39,317 bases of DNA from CAZPRY01 sp964589175 (GCA_964589175.1 CAZPRY010000038.1:1-39317), one strand, 5' to 3'. Numbered from the stretch's first letter, positions 17,601 through 25,369 are shown. Numbers and translations: made by a program. Notes: a model not told the origin generated them from the letters alone.

Positions 17601-17690
17601 ATAGCCGGGTTTTATCAAACCGATAACGGCACAACCATTCAACAGCAGCGTTACAAGCAGAAAAAACCGGAACCATCCTCGAACCCGCAT
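14673..17690 (-). CDS. Lipoprotein with split amidase-like domain, golvesin/Xly-type insertion and FN3 (annotated 'xanthan lyase'-like in relatives)
   Basis: 1005 residues with a lipobox (L-L-N-G-C, Cys20), so membrane-anchored. Residues ~170-235 contain V-A-L-W-H-S-H-G-W-Y-Y and G-A-N-V-F-L-P-R-E-R-D, resembling the first part of an amidase_3 fold. Residues ~245-400 are a golvesin/Xly carbohydrate-binding-like beta domain (begins D-N-D-V-P-P-G-S-S-G-Y-V-E; W-I-Y-L-G-T-F-R-F). The amidase part resumes with L-S-L-A-F-H-T-D-A-G and V-L-L-E-L-L-S-H-H-N-F. An FN3 domain lies at ~620-710. The last ~290 residues look like a glutamine-amidotransferase-like (DUF4350-type) fold with F-C-E-S-G-G-N-L-F-A-S-G. 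GAGGAG precedes the ATG. Relatives in Bacteroidota are often named xanthan lyase, but the visible motifs favour peptidoglycan amidase chemistry. It stands alone between the wHTH gene and the ROK kinase. Confidence 0.82.
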   Translation of the reverse strand: MRVRGWFRFFLLVTLLLNGCAVIGLIKPGYDYSSMDRTTKIVHKKAERFAQNCIRNKYPVEMTPYLKVEKVLVDRLARSIDIYFNGYFADIPFREENTRLVYSDMRRILGYRFRDYNFTIYARSTPIQELIPNFYRADSTQYDHTRMPVTDFRGLPPVRNLSRPYQPSQGLYNRNVALWHSHGWYYENKLQRWEWQRARVYQIVEDIFPMAFTVPYLIPMLENAGANVFLPRERDVQTHEVIVDNDVPPGSSGYVEQGAWKTLEDRPGFAVGQPPYSSGVNPFHQGSVRFIEADSAATASIAWIPDIPETGEYAVTIAYASLDSNSVSDAHYSVYHCGGQTEFLVNQQMGGGTWIYLGTFRFKIGKNAETGKVVLTNQNSESGKYVTADALRFGGGMGNVSREGQVSGRPRFTEAARYYLQYAGLPDTLVWSLNEDGNDYKDDYQCRGEWVNYLKGAPFGPNKNTAEKGLGIPIDLSLAFHTDAGSREDDIVIGTLSIYDTEGSDSTFRFPDGMSRLANRDLADIVQTQIVEDLRDKYDPIWNRRMLWDKGYSEAFRPNVPSVLLELLSHHNFLDMKFGLDPRFRFDVSRSIYKAILRFINTQYGVPCVVQPLPVTHFQVEFDANRNAVLQWRDSVDSLEPSALADKYIVYTRLNDGGFDNGTPVDEARLMFTGLQPGEIYSFKVTAVNEGGESFPSEILAVSLGDTSRVPVMIVNGFDRVAPPATIDAGDYKGFMDIWDQGVPDRYDLSYVGSQYELSFSAPWLDDDSPGHGASFADYETQVIVGNSFDYPFMHGMSMKNLGYSFVSASDEAVMDGGVDLWKYRTVDLILGEERITPWPKPGPEEQFEAFPPSMQAKLREFCESGGNLFASGAYIASDPFVFAAEDSSAIRFVMNTLKYKWRSNHAVKHGGVHAVDGVFTDIIPNFEFNTALGTEIYAAEAPDAIEPADNSNAMTIMRYSETNSSAAVAFKGDYTVVVFGFPFETILSQRDRDRVMLGVFEYFR

Positions 17691-17829
17691 GACGTACTCC
17701 TCAATATGTTCATATCAGCACTGCCCGGACTCTGACGGGCCGTTCAATATAACGAAATTCGTATCTTTTTTAAAATGCAAAAGATGGAATAGTAAATGTA
17801 AAATGGGGGCTTGAACGATATTCGCCTTT

Positions 17830-18687
17830 TCAAGCCGTACGCTGCCGGTCGAGGTAGAGCGCCGCGGCGCCCAGTACGGCGACATGCTCCAGCTCCGAGA
17901 CTTCAATACGCAGTCCGGAAAGGGAATTGGCATAGGCAAAAGACCGCACGGATGCCCACATCGCGTCCTTGTAAAAGGCGAACGATTTGCGGATCGATCC
18001 GCCCAGCACAATCATTTGCGGATCATAGGCGTAGAGTACCATTTTGATCGCTTCGCCCAGATGACGGCCATACTCGACGAACATATCACGCGCCGACGCT
18101 TTCCCGGCCTCGGCCTGTCGGGCGGCCTGCGCGCCGTCGATCCCGAAATTGTCACGAAAAAACTGGCCGCTGCAATAGGACTCATACACGGCATCGCGAT
18201 AGGGCAGCATCCCGATCTCACCGGCGCCGCAATGCAGACCGGAATAGAGCCGGCCGTCGAGAATCAAGCCGGCGGCAAAGCCCGTCCCGAGAATCAAACC
18301 AACCAGCGAATGACAGCCCTGTCCCTTGCCGTAGTACTTCTCACCCAGGGCAAAACAGTTGGCGTCGTTGTTGACGTAGACCGGTACCCGGTAGCGCTCT
18401 TCCAGGATGTGTTTGAGATGGACCTCTTTCCAGGAGGGGATATTCTGGACATCGTAGACGATGCCCCTTTCGATATCGACAACGCTGGGCACCCCGATGC
18501 CGATGCCGGCAATCCCGGGCTCCATGATTTTGTCAATGGCCGTAAAAATACTGTCCAGGATCTGCCCGACCGTCCCCTGCCCCGGAATCGTGTCGGTCAC
18601 CACCTGCAACAGATTCTCCCCGCAGACCAGGCCGGCGCGCACATTCGTACCGCCCAGATCGATCCCCAGTATTTTCAGACTTTCCAC
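17830..18687 (-). CDS. ROK family sugar kinase (glucokinase-like)
   Basis: 285 residues. The N-terminal phosphate-binding motif is L-G-I-D-L-G-G-T-N-V-R (about 7-17); V-N-N-D-A-N-C-F-A-L-G-E carries the catalytic Asp; L-I-L-G-T-G-F-A-A-G-L follows. The usual ROK zinc signature (C-x-C-G-x-x-G-C) is not present; the corresponding segment reads L-H-C-G-A-G-E-I-G-M-L-P-Y-R-D, as in zinc-free ROK kinases. It phosphorylates a hexose (glucose, fructose or an amino sugar) with ATP. There is no N-terminal HTH, so it is an enzyme, not a ROK repressor. The start appears to be GTG at 18687 with AAGGAG nine bases upstream. The FHS permease gene ends 41 bp upstream on the same strand, so uptake and phosphorylation are probably one operon. 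Confidence 0.9.
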   Translation of the reverse strand: MESLKILGIDLGGTNVRAGLVCGENLLQVVTDTIPGQGTVGQILDSIFTAIDKIMEPGIAGIGIGVPSVVDIERGIVYDVQNIPSWKEVHLKHILEERYRVPVYVNNDANCFALGEKYYGKGQGCHSLVGLILGTGFAAGLILDGRLYSGLHCGAGEIGMLPYRDAVYESYCSGQFFRDNFGIDGAQAARQAEAGKASARDMFVEYGRHLGEAIKMVLYAYDPQMIVLGGSIRKSFAFYKDAMWASVRSFAYANSLSGLRIEVSELEHVAVLGAAALYLDRQRTA

Positions 18688-18728
18688 AATCTTATGCTCC
18701 TTTTCGTGCCGGGTCAGAAAGCATTTTT

Positions 18729-19988
18729 CTAAGCCGCTTCCCGCTTTCGCCCGATTTCGATCGTTTTATTCACGATCAGCGGTTTGGCCCAGAACCCAAT
18801 GCTGAGGATATAGCCAAGCGTCAGGTAAATGAAGAGCAGGCCGTAGCGCAATCCCAGTAAATCCCCCAAGCCGCCGACAATCAGCGGTACCACCGCGCCG
18901 CCGACAATGGCCGTCACCAGGATCCCGGAAAAGGAACCGTGATGCTCCGCGACCGAGTTTAGCGCTAGGGAGAAGATCACCGGGTACATCACCGAAGCAA
19001 AAAAACCGACCAGCGGGAAGCTAATCAAAGCCACGGGCCCGCTCCCGAAAAGCGAGAGCGTCAGGCAAAAGATGGCAGCCAGCGTGAAGATCACCAGCAC
19101 CTTGCGGCTGTCCATGATTTTCAGGAAGACAAGCCCCAGCAAGCCGCCGGCGGTCATTAATCCCCAGAACCACGAGACGGTCGAAGCCCCGGTCGTCTGC
19201 GGATCGTAGCCGTGGTAACTGGACAAAAACTTGGAAATCCAGTTGGCGACGCCCTGCTCCGTTCCGACGTAGGCAAATATTCCCAGGAAAAACAGGATCA
19301 CATACGGATTCCTGAGGAGTTTGAGATGCGTATCCAGCGCGCCGATCTTCTCATCGTCGCTCAGTTGCACTTTCGGCAGGCGTGAGAGCAGAACCACAAT
19401 CACCATGAGAAAAGCGATTAGTGTAAAAAGCCAGTACAACGACACCCAGGCCAGATCCGGCGGAACCAGAAAGCGGAAAACCCGGATAATCCAGTTTGGG
19501 TCCGGTTGGCCCTTTTCCAGGTTGACGACCAGGTAAGAGTAAACCCACGGACTGAAAAAGGACGCCAGCCCGAAGATCAATTGGGCGACCGTCGAATTAA
19601 AGGCAAAATGCTCTTCTCCGCCCGCCTGCCGCAGCAGCGGATTGATGGCCACTTGGATCATCGCCATTCCGCTGCCGATCATAAACAGCGAAACAATCGC
19701 GGTTTTGTAATTCGGAAAAAGCGCCAGGATCAGCGCCCCGCCGAAGGCCATAACGAACGAGGCCGCCAAAACCGGCTTTTCCCGGTATTTCTCAATCATG
19801 ATCCCGGCCGGGATCGACATCACGCCGTAGGCGATAAAAAAGGCGAAGGGCAGAATTGCCACCATCGTCAGACTCAGCCGGAAATCTTCGATGATATCCG
19901 GGATGAGCGGACCGATGATATTGGTCAGAAAGGAGATCACGAAAAAAATCAGGAATATCAGGGAGACGATGTAGTAGTTGCGCTTCAT
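18729..19988 (-). CDS. MFS sugar permease, FHS (FucP/GluP) family
   Basis: 419 residues with twelve predicted membrane segments. N-L-T-N-I-I-G-P-L-I-P-D-type first-helix and F-F-I-A-Y-G-V-M-S-I-P-A-G-I-M-I-E-K-Y sequences, and A-I-N-P-L-L-R in the fourth segment, match the fucose/glucose-galactose:H+ symporters of the FHS family. It would import a sugar with protons across the inner membrane, which the neighbouring ROK kinase then traps by phosphorylation. GGAAGG lies before the ATG. It is the first gene of the pair and is divergent from the permease gene at 20301. Exact sugar unknown. Confidence 0.88.
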   Translation of the reverse strand: MKRNYYIVSLIFLIFFVISFLTNIIGPLIPDIIEDFRLSLTMVAILPFAFFIAYGVMSIPAGIMIEKYREKPVLAASFVMAFGGALILALFPNYKTAIVSLFMIGSGMAMIQVAINPLLRQAGGEEHFAFNSTVAQLIFGLASFFSPWVYSYLVVNLEKGQPDPNWIIRVFRFLVPPDLAWVSLYWLFTLIAFLMVIVVLLSRLPKVQLSDDEKIGALDTHLKLLRNPYVILFFLGIFAYVGTEQGVANWISKFLSSYHGYDPQTTGASTVSWFWGLMTAGGLLGLVFLKIMDSRKVLVIFTLAAIFCLTLSLFGSGPVALISFPLVGFFASVMYPVIFSLALNSVAEHHGSFSGILVTAIVGGAVVPLIVGGLGDLLGLRYGLLFIYLTLGYILSIGFWAKPLIVNKTIEIGRKREAA

Positions 19989-20300
19989 TTTTTACCTTCC
20001 GCTGGATTGTCGCACAATCCGGCCGTTTATGATCCATCGCCGGAACTTTGCCAGCCTGGAATTTTCTGTCGGGGATTCTGTCTGTTTCATTGGAAATCCG
20101 AGTGCTTGTTGGATCTAAAATACTACTGTTGCTCCCGGAAAGAAAAGAAAATCTGCATGTTCCGTTGCCGGTGGCAGGAAAAACCTGCAAGAACCTGACA
20201 TCCAAGTTCCGTCATTCATAGTCCAACATAAACTAATTACGGTAGCCGGGGATACTTATCAGAAAACGAAACGATACAAAATGACGGTAAAGGAGTTCGC
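19989..20300. other. Divergent intergenic region (312 bp)
   Basis: Contains the 5' leaders of the FHS permease gene (minus) and the MacB-type permease gene (plus). Ribosome-binding sites are visible at both edges (GGAAGG; AAAGGAG at 20290-20296). No convincing promoter boxes, operator palindromes or additional ORF with coding character were seen. Confidence 0.5.
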
Positions 20301-22706
20301 ATGATTAAGAACTATTTCAAAATCGCCTTCCGCAATATATTCCGCCACAAAATTTACTCGTTTCTCAATATCGGCGGATTGGCCATCGGGATAGTGAGTT
20401 TTTTATTCATCACCTTTTATGTCACGGATGAACTCTCCTATGACCGCTACCACTCCAAAGCCGACCGCATCTACCGCGTCTGCCGGCTCTACATTGCCAA
20501 CGGCATCGAGGAAAACGCGGCCACCTGCTCCTTTCCGTTCGCCACGGCGCTCCAGACTCAGTATCCCAACATGGTCGAAAAGGTCGTGCGCTTTTTCAAT
20601 TTCCAGCAGCCGCGCCTGTTGGTCGAGAACGGGGATATCAGGTTCAACGAGCCGCGCGTTTTCATGGCCGACACGACCGTTTTCGACATCTTCGACTACG
20701 AGTTCATAACCGGCGATCCGCGCACCGCTCTGGACCGTCCCCTGACCATGGTCATCACCGAAAGCACTGCCCGTAAGTATTTCGGCGATGAAAATGCCGT
20801 TGGTAAAACGCTGCGCTTTCAGCAGCAGATCGATTTCGAGATCACGGGCGTCATCAAAGATATTCGTTCGCAGTCCCATTTTCAATTCGACTTTCTCGGC
20901 TCGCTGTCATCCTTCGCCCAGATCGCCGGAGGACAATTGCCGCAGACCTGGATCTGGAATCCATGCTGGACTTACGTCTTGCTGAGCGAAGGCGTATCAC
21001 CGGAGCAATTGGAAGAGCGTTTTCCCGAATTCCACCAGAACAACTACACCGACTTCCCCAACCAGGACATCACGCTCTACCTGCAGAAGCTGACCGACAT
21101 CCATCTGAAATCGCATCTCGTCTATGAAATCACCCAGAACAGCAATATCAGTTACCTCTACCTGCTGAGCGCCATCGCGCTCTTTATCCTGATCATCGCC
21201 AGCATCAACTTCATGAACCTGGCCACCGCCGGTTCGGCCGGGCGCGCCAAAGAAATCGGCATCAAAAAAGTGCTGGGCGCCGAGCGGCCGCAGCTGATCC
21301 GCCAGTTCCTGAGTGAATCCGTTTTAACAACCTACATCGCCCTGATCCTGGCCCTGATCGTCATGCTGCTGCTCTTGCCGGCCTTCAATAATTTCACCGG
21401 CAAGGCTTTCGGCGCGGCGATGTTTCTCCGGCCGCAATTCCTCGTACTGCTGATCCTGCTTGGGCTGGGACTCGGATTGCTGTCCGGTACCTACCCGGCC
21501 TTCTTTCTCTCGGCTTTTCTGCCGATCAAGGTCTTAAAAGGCAGTCTCAACAAAGGCAGCAAAGGCGCGGTGGCCCGCAAGCTGCTGGTGATTGTGCAGT
21601 TTACCATTTCGATCGCGCTGATTGTGGGTACCCTGATCATTTTCAGGCAACTGCGCTTCATGCGCCAGGCCGACCTCGGTTTCCAGAAAGAACAGATCAT
21701 CGTTCTGCCGGTTTCGTTGACGCCGCTCGTCCAGCAGTACGACGCTTTTACGACCGAATTGCTCACCCATTCCGACATCCGCAGCGTCACCGGCATGGAG
21801 GATATCCTGGGAGTGGATCACAACACCCACCCGTTCTTTATCGAAGGCTATGATCCCAATAAACCGATGTATTACCCCTGCTTCAACGTGCGCTTTGACT
21901 TTATCGAAACCTTCGATATCCGGGTCGTTTCCGGCAGGGCCTTTTCCAAAGAATTTCCAAGCGATTCGATCGAAGCCGTGATGATCAACGAGGCCATGGT
22001 GCAGCACCTGGGCTGGACCAACGAGAACGCCATCGGCCGCAGTTTCCGCAAAACCGCTAACGAACGGGTCATCGGCGTATTCCGGAATTTTAACGCCCTG
22101 TCCCTGCGCACCCCAGCCGAGACCTTCGTGCTCGACATGGTCCCGCCGCGGCAGGGCGGCAATTTCTTCCTGCGTTATGTGGCCGTGCGGGTCAATTCGG
22201 ACGATTACCCCGCCGTTCTGGATTTCATCAAAACGAAATGGGAGCAGTTCGCGCCCGGACGGCCCTTCGAGTTCCGCTTCCTGGACGAGGAAATCGATGC
22301 ACTCTATAACAATGAAGACAAACTCGGGCAGCTCTCGGTGGTGCTGACCGGGCTGGCGATCGTCATCGCCTGCCTGGGCTTGTTCGGCCTGACCTCCTTC
22401 CTGGCCGTTCAGCGCACCAAGGAAATCGGCATCCGTAAAGTGCTGGGCGCATCCGTGCCCGGGATCGTCTACCTGATCTCGCGCGAATTCCTGATGCTGG
22501 TGCTGTTCGCCAACCTGATCGCGGTTCCGGCCTCCTTTTTCATCATGAAACAATGGCTGCAGAATTTTGCCTATCGCAGCAGCATCGGCGTGAGCGCTTT
22601 CATTATCGGCGCCGTTTTAACCCTGCTCATCGCGTTTCTGACGGTCGCCTACCAGGCCATCAAATCAGCCCTGATCAATCCGGCCAAGGCGCTGCGCTAT
22701 GAGTGA
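20301..22706 (+). CDS. MacB/FtsX-type ABC transporter permease, two FtsX modules
   Basis: 801 residues: M-I-K-N-Y-F-K-I-A-F-R-N-I-F-R-H-K and a first membrane segment (~20-45); a MacB_PCD periplasmic domain (~50-280) with F-G-D-E-N-A-V-G-K-T-L; an FtsX three-helix unit (~285-405) with K-E-I-G-I-K-K-V-L-G-A; another membrane segment (~425-445); a second periplasmic domain; and a second FtsX unit (~680-800) with K-E-I-G-I-R-K-V-L-G-A. This double layout is typical of large Bacteroidota/FCB permeases that act as mechanotransmission-type exporters of peptides, lipids or drugs, not as channels. No ATPase or membrane-fusion partner gene is adjacent, so the ATPase must come from elsewhere. Start supported by AAAGGAG. 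A terminator-like hairpin lies downstream at 22999. Confidence 0.92.
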   Translation: MIKNYFKIAFRNIFRHKIYSFLNIGGLAIGIVSFLFITFYVTDELSYDRYHSKADRIYRVCRLYIANGIEENAATCSFPFATALQTQYPNMVEKVVRFFNFQQPRLLVENGDIRFNEPRVFMADTTVFDIFDYEFITGDPRTALDRPLTMVITESTARKYFGDENAVGKTLRFQQQIDFEITGVIKDIRSQSHFQFDFLGSLSSFAQIAGGQLPQTWIWNPCWTYVLLSEGVSPEQLEERFPEFHQNNYTDFPNQDITLYLQKLTDIHLKSHLVYEITQNSNISYLYLLSAIALFILIIASINFMNLATAGSAGRAKEIGIKKVLGAERPQLIRQFLSESVLTTYIALILALIVMLLLLPAFNNFTGKAFGAAMFLRPQFLVLLILLGLGLGLLSGTYPAFFLSAFLPIKVLKGSLNKGSKGAVARKLLVIVQFTISIALIVGTLIIFRQLRFMRQADLGFQKEQIIVLPVSLTPLVQQYDAFTTELLTHSDIRSVTGMEDILGVDHNTHPFFIEGYDPNKPMYYPCFNVRFDFIETFDIRVVSGRAFSKEFPSDSIEAVMINEAMVQHLGWTNENAIGRSFRKTANERVIGVFRNFNALSLRTPAETFVLDMVPPRQGGNFFLRYVAVRVNSDDYPAVLDFIKTKWEQFAPGRPFEFRFLDEEIDALYNNEDKLGQLSVVLTGLAIVIACLGLFGLTSFLAVQRTKEIGIRKVLGASVPGIVYLISREFLMLVLFANLIAVPASFFIMKQWLQNFAYRSSIGVSAFIIGAVLTLLIAFLTVAYQAIKSALINPAKALRYE

Positions 22707-22727
22707 TGAAGGGATTAAAGAAAGAGT

Positions 22728-22766
22728 AACCGCAAAGTACGCCAAGGAAGCGCAAAGGGCGCAAAA
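22728..22766 (+). repeat. Short CGCAAAG-type periodic repeat
   Basis: Four imperfect copies of (A)CGC(A)AAG occur at 9-11 bp spacing just after the permease stop (ACCGCAAAG, ACGCCAAGG, GCGCAAAGG, GCGCAAA). Similar strings are scattered widely in FCB and delta-type genomes. No function known. Confidence 0.6.
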
Positions 22767-22860
22767 ATGCAGTTAAATTTTTACACCTCGCTACGGGGTT
22801 GCACTCTGTAGCGGTAATTGATGACGTTCCCGAGTACAACCCGGAAACGAAAGGCAAAAT

Positions 22861-23032
22861 GGTTTATTGGTTAATAATAGGAATATACTCTGCGTCCTCT
22901 GTGACCTCAGCGGTTAATGGAGCAAAAAATCCGTGTGTATCCGCCTGCCCGCTCGGTCAGGCGCGTGAAAATCTGCGGCTTAAAAAATCCCAGCAAAACC
23001 TGTTTAGTCGCTGCGCTCCGGAAACAGGTTTT
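22861..23032 (+). repeat. Direct repeat, copy 1 of 2 (~171 bp)
   Basis: This stretch recurs nearly unchanged at 25652-25823, with only a few substitutions and short indels. It starts GGTTTATTGGTTAATAATAG, passes through a GTGACCTCAGCGGTTAATGG segment, and ends in the hairpin CCTGTTT...AAACAGG followed by TTTT. It contains no ORF with coding character. The same style of sequence is frequently dispersed between genes in related genomes. Confidence 0.9.
22999..23032 (+). terminator. Rho-independent terminator-like hairpin at end of repeat copy 1
   Basis: CCTGTTT (22999-23005) pairs with AAACAGG (23022-23028), loop of 16 nt, followed by TTTT. It could end transcripts from the permease gene 290 bp upstream. 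Confidence 0.5.
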
Positions 23033-23038
23033 CTTCGT

Positions 23039-23067
23039 AAAAAAAAGCCCGGCTTGATCACCGGGCC
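23039..23067 (-). terminator. Rho-independent terminator (minus strand)
   Basis: On the minus strand GCCCGGTGATCAAGCCGGGC forms a 7-bp GC stem with a short loop (23047-23067), followed by eight T residues. It lies 26 bp after the stop of the 104-residue gene at 23093-23407. Confidence 0.85.
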
Positions 23068-23092
23068 TTTCCATAATATCCGAAGATTCGAT

Positions 23093-23407
23093 TCAGCGTT
23101 TGGCCGTAATACCGAATTCCACCCACCCTTCGCGCGGGATGTTCATTTTGATGATCGTATCCGATTCGCTGCCCTTCTGCTCCATTGCCTTGAGCGCCGT
23201 ATCCACCTCCTTTGTCTTGGCTTTCAGAGCGGCTTTAAGGGCTTCCTGTTCATTGTTCCGCGCTTCCGTTGTTGCAATCAGGTTGTCGTAATTGTCCAGG
23301 TAGGCAATATCCACTCCGCGATTGGCCAGGTCCGCCTGGCGTCTACGCATCGCGCCGGCTTTGACCTTGGCGCTGTTCATCTTCTCGGCAAACGTTCTGC
23401 GTACCAT
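23093..23407 (-). CDS. Small helical/coiled-coil protein of unknown function
   Basis: 104 residues from the ATG at 23407, chosen because AAGGAGG lies just upstream and the open frame extends only to a weak start at 23437. The sequence is nearly all helical: a basic N-terminus (M-V-R-R-T-F-A-E-K-M-N-S-A-K), a middle rich in Ala/Asn/Asp (Y-L-D-N-Y-D-N-L-I-A-T-T-E-A-R-N-N-E-Q-E-A-L-K-A-A-L-style, written here as motif only), and a C-terminal segment G-W-V-E-F-G-I. There is no signal peptide or membrane segment. It has its own ribosome-binding site and terminator, so it is a genuine monocistronic gene. The family is not recognised with a named function. Confidence 0.8.
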   Translation of the reverse strand: MVRRTFAEKMNSAKVKAGAMRRRQADLANRGVDIAYLDNYDNLIATTEARNNEQEALKAALKAKTKEVDTALKAMEQKGSESDTIIKMNIPREGWVEFGITAKR

Positions 23408-23572
23408 GACGCCTCCTTTTCTGTCGGCTGTCCCCACTCACCACGATCGGTAAGAGGATTGCAGCCGGTTTATATTCACAATAGCCTGACATTCCATTCA
23501 TCTATGATTACTTCTCTCTTTTGGCTGTCCGATTAAGTCGCCGCCCTTGTGGACCGATGCTATAATAGGATG
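23408..23572. other. Non-coding leader between the 104-aa gene and the 21-bp array
   Basis: Contains the ribosome-binding site of the gene at 23407 and otherwise no ORF or clear palindrome. Confidence 0.4.
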
Positions 23573-23782
23573 ACAAATTGTTTTTGTCTGCTCGCAAAAA
23601 CGTTCTGCGTGCTCACAATTATAATTTGTGTGCTTACAAATTGAGTTTGCTTGATCGCGTATTGTATTTGTCTGCTTGCAAAGAAAGTTTGCGTGCCCGC
23701 AAATATATTTTGTGAGATGACAAAGAGAGTTTGTGAGGTCACAAAATATATTTGGATACATACAATAATAATTTACGATGTT
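23573..23782. repeat. Array of ten 21-bp units, each a CAAA-N5-TTTG-type dyad
   Basis: Units begin at 23573, 23594, 23615, 23636, 23657, 23678, 23699, 23720, 23741 and 23762, all exactly 21 bp apart. Consensus RCAAANNNNNTTTGYGTGCTY. Most units contain a short inverted repeat (for example GCAAA-GAAAG-TTTGC at 23678, ACAAA-GAGAG-TTTGT at 23720). Because 21 bp is seven codons, frames stay open through it; one minus-strand frame would give a heptapeptide repeat with Cys at every seventh position (N-S-I-C, Y-I-C, T-I-C). That frame has no ribosome-binding site, so a DNA-level role is at least as likely. A 7-bp hairpin CGATGTT/AACATCG follows at 23776-23791. Confidence 0.88.
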
Positions 23783-23850
23783 AAAACATCGCAGCGGGCC
23801 AGGCTTATACTCGTCGCGGTGCTCAGCGCCGAGACGTTTTTTTTAATTTT

Positions 23851-23899
23851 CACCGCTGATTGGCAAACCGGTAACGGCGCAGAGCACCGTAATCAGAAT
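23851..23899 (+). repeat. 49-bp direct repeat, copy A (downstream side of the T9SS gene)
   Basis: Begins CACCGCTGATTGGCAAACCG and matches 25370-25418 with two mismatches. It ends 15 bp before the stop codon side of the T9SS gene 23915-25351. An internal hairpin (GGTAACGG...CCGTAATC) is imperfect in this copy. Confidence 0.92.
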
Positions 23900-23914
23900 T
23901 AAAAAAGGTTGATG

Positions 23915-25351
23915 TCATTTTAACAGCAAACATTTCTTCACATCTTCAAATTCACCGGCTCTCATGCGAATCAGGTATACTCCGGATTGTAGATCACCCG
24001 TATTCCATCCGATCGAGTAAGAACCAGAAGCCTGGGTACCTTGAAACAGATTACAGATAAATTCACCCCTCAAATTGTAGATAACAACATATACCTTCTC
24101 TTGTTTGGGGATTTGATAACTTATCCTTGTGGAAGAATTAAAGGGATTGGGATAATTCTGAACTAATGAAAAATCACTCATATAAGGATGATCCCAGTCT
24201 ACTTTGCCATAGATTCGTTTAAATGGCGCTTTCGCCCACCATATTTCGCTACCGTCAGCTGTCTCATGCTGCCAAATAATCCCAACCACAGTGGAATCAC
24301 CAGACTCAAAATTAGCGATGTATGGCCAGGTATCGTTACCCGGGAGATTTGAAATCGTAATCATCTCATTTGTTGAAGTATATGGCGGCTGAAGGATGCC
24401 CATGATCTCCGAATTATTTTCCAGCGAATCGCTGTCAAAAACCAGTAACCAGTCGTGGAGAGTAGTATTTTGGCTCTTGGTTGGTATCGGGAAAATATAC
24501 CGCATCGGGCGGCGATAGTTAACCATCTTGTTTGAAGTAACCACTAAATAATCCAAATTACCATGCATCGAGTAGGTTACCTTCCAAATGGAATCTTGAA
24601 ATGTTTGAAAACTTAATGCACCACCTGGACCGAACCGTGGATAGCGATTTAATCGATTTTCGGACAGAGTATTATATCTCCACTGACCAAAATAATTCAA
24701 CCACGAAGCACACTTAATCCGGGTGGAATCATTATCTACTTTTTCATATACAATTTTTATATGTGAGGTGTGTTCCTCCGGACCGATCACAGGACTATAA
24801 CAGCCACTGCTGTCAATCAGGATTGGTACTTGCCATGTTGTGTCATTTGGTGAGGTGAATAACTGAACCGCATATAAGTATCCCGAACTCGTCCAGCATA
24901 CTCTGTATATACCGGCTGTCGATATAATGCTGTCCTGAAGACTATCAGCAATGATCATCCGCGGACTCCAAACATCATCAAGATAGCTCTGGTAATTCAG
25001 TTTCCAAAAATTATCATACCTCTCCGACCAGATAAGTTTGATTCCATTTCCCCATGGATTGATTTCCATACCGGGATCTATCAGTGTGTTGGTTGTCGAC
25101 TGGATTTGCATCGGCGCTCCAGGTTCCGGATAAATCCGTTGAACATACAAAGTATAGATAGTATCCGTTTGGTTAATCCATGCCATATAGCTTGGCTCAC
25201 CATACCTGGTGCAAACAGAAATCTGGCTGTTAGAACCGGGCATTTGCACTAAAGGTTTAGATTCGAAGAGACCGGCAAAAACATACAACGGAAGAATTAT
25301 CGTAATAAAGGCGATTACATCTAGATTCCTGTATCCATGATTAGCGTTCAT
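23915..25351 (-). CDS. T9SS-exported protein, probable beta-propeller/sialidase-like fold
   Basis: 478 residues from the ATG at 25351 (M-N-A-N-H-G-Y). A GTG seven codons upstream is also in frame but lies inside the flanking repeat. A hydrophobic signal segment (V-I-A-F-I-T-I-I-L-P-L-Y-V-F-A-G) is followed by ~370 residues of short beta-strand repeats with W/D/S-rich turns (I-K-L-I-W-S-E-R-Y, Y-R-V-C-W-T-S-S-G-Y, I-K-I-V-Y-E-K), which suggests a propeller but shows no clear Asp-box. The end is a T9SS sorting domain (Q-N-Y-P-N-P-F-N-S-S-T-R-I, ending K-K-C-L-L-L-K). The gene is visibly more AT-rich than the genes at 20301 or 25910 and is bracketed within 15-20 bp on each side by 49-bp direct repeats, suggesting it arrived or moves as a unit. 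Function unknown. Confidence 0.85.
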   Translation of the reverse strand: MNANHGYRNLDVIAFITIILPLYVFAGLFESKPLVQMPGSNSQISVCTRYGEPSYMAWINQTDTIYTLYVQRIYPEPGAPMQIQSTTNTLIDPGMEINPWGNGIKLIWSERYDNFWKLNYQSYLDDVWSPRMIIADSLQDSIISTAGIYRVCWTSSGYLYAVQLFTSPNDTTWQVPILIDSSGCYSPVIGPEEHTSHIKIVYEKVDNDSTRIKCASWLNYFGQWRYNTLSENRLNRYPRFGPGGALSFQTFQDSIWKVTYSMHGNLDYLVVTSNKMVNYRRPMRYIFPIPTKSQNTTLHDWLLVFDSDSLENNSEIMGILQPPYTSTNEMITISNLPGNDTWPYIANFESGDSTVVGIIWQHETADGSEIWWAKAPFKRIYGKVDWDHPYMSDFSLVQNYPNPFNSSTRISYQIPKQEKVYVVIYNLRGEFICNLFQGTQASGSYSIGWNTGDLQSGVYLIRMRAGEFEDVKKCLLLK

Positions 25352-25369
25352 TTTTCTTCTTTTAACTTT

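Noticed and set aside
14673..17690. Xanthan lyase as product name
   Set aside because: No polysaccharide-lyase motif is visible; conserved segments resemble a split zinc amidase.
21534..22553. 339-residue minus-strand ORF inside the MacB/FtsX permease gene
   Set aside because: Antisense shadow; the plus-strand protein has all family motifs.
23498..23761. 87-residue minus-strand ORF with Cys every seven residues over the 21-bp array
   Set aside because: No ribosome-binding site, a second minus frame and a plus frame are also open through the same array, and the 21-bp period explains the open frames. Kept only as an alternative reading of the repeat.
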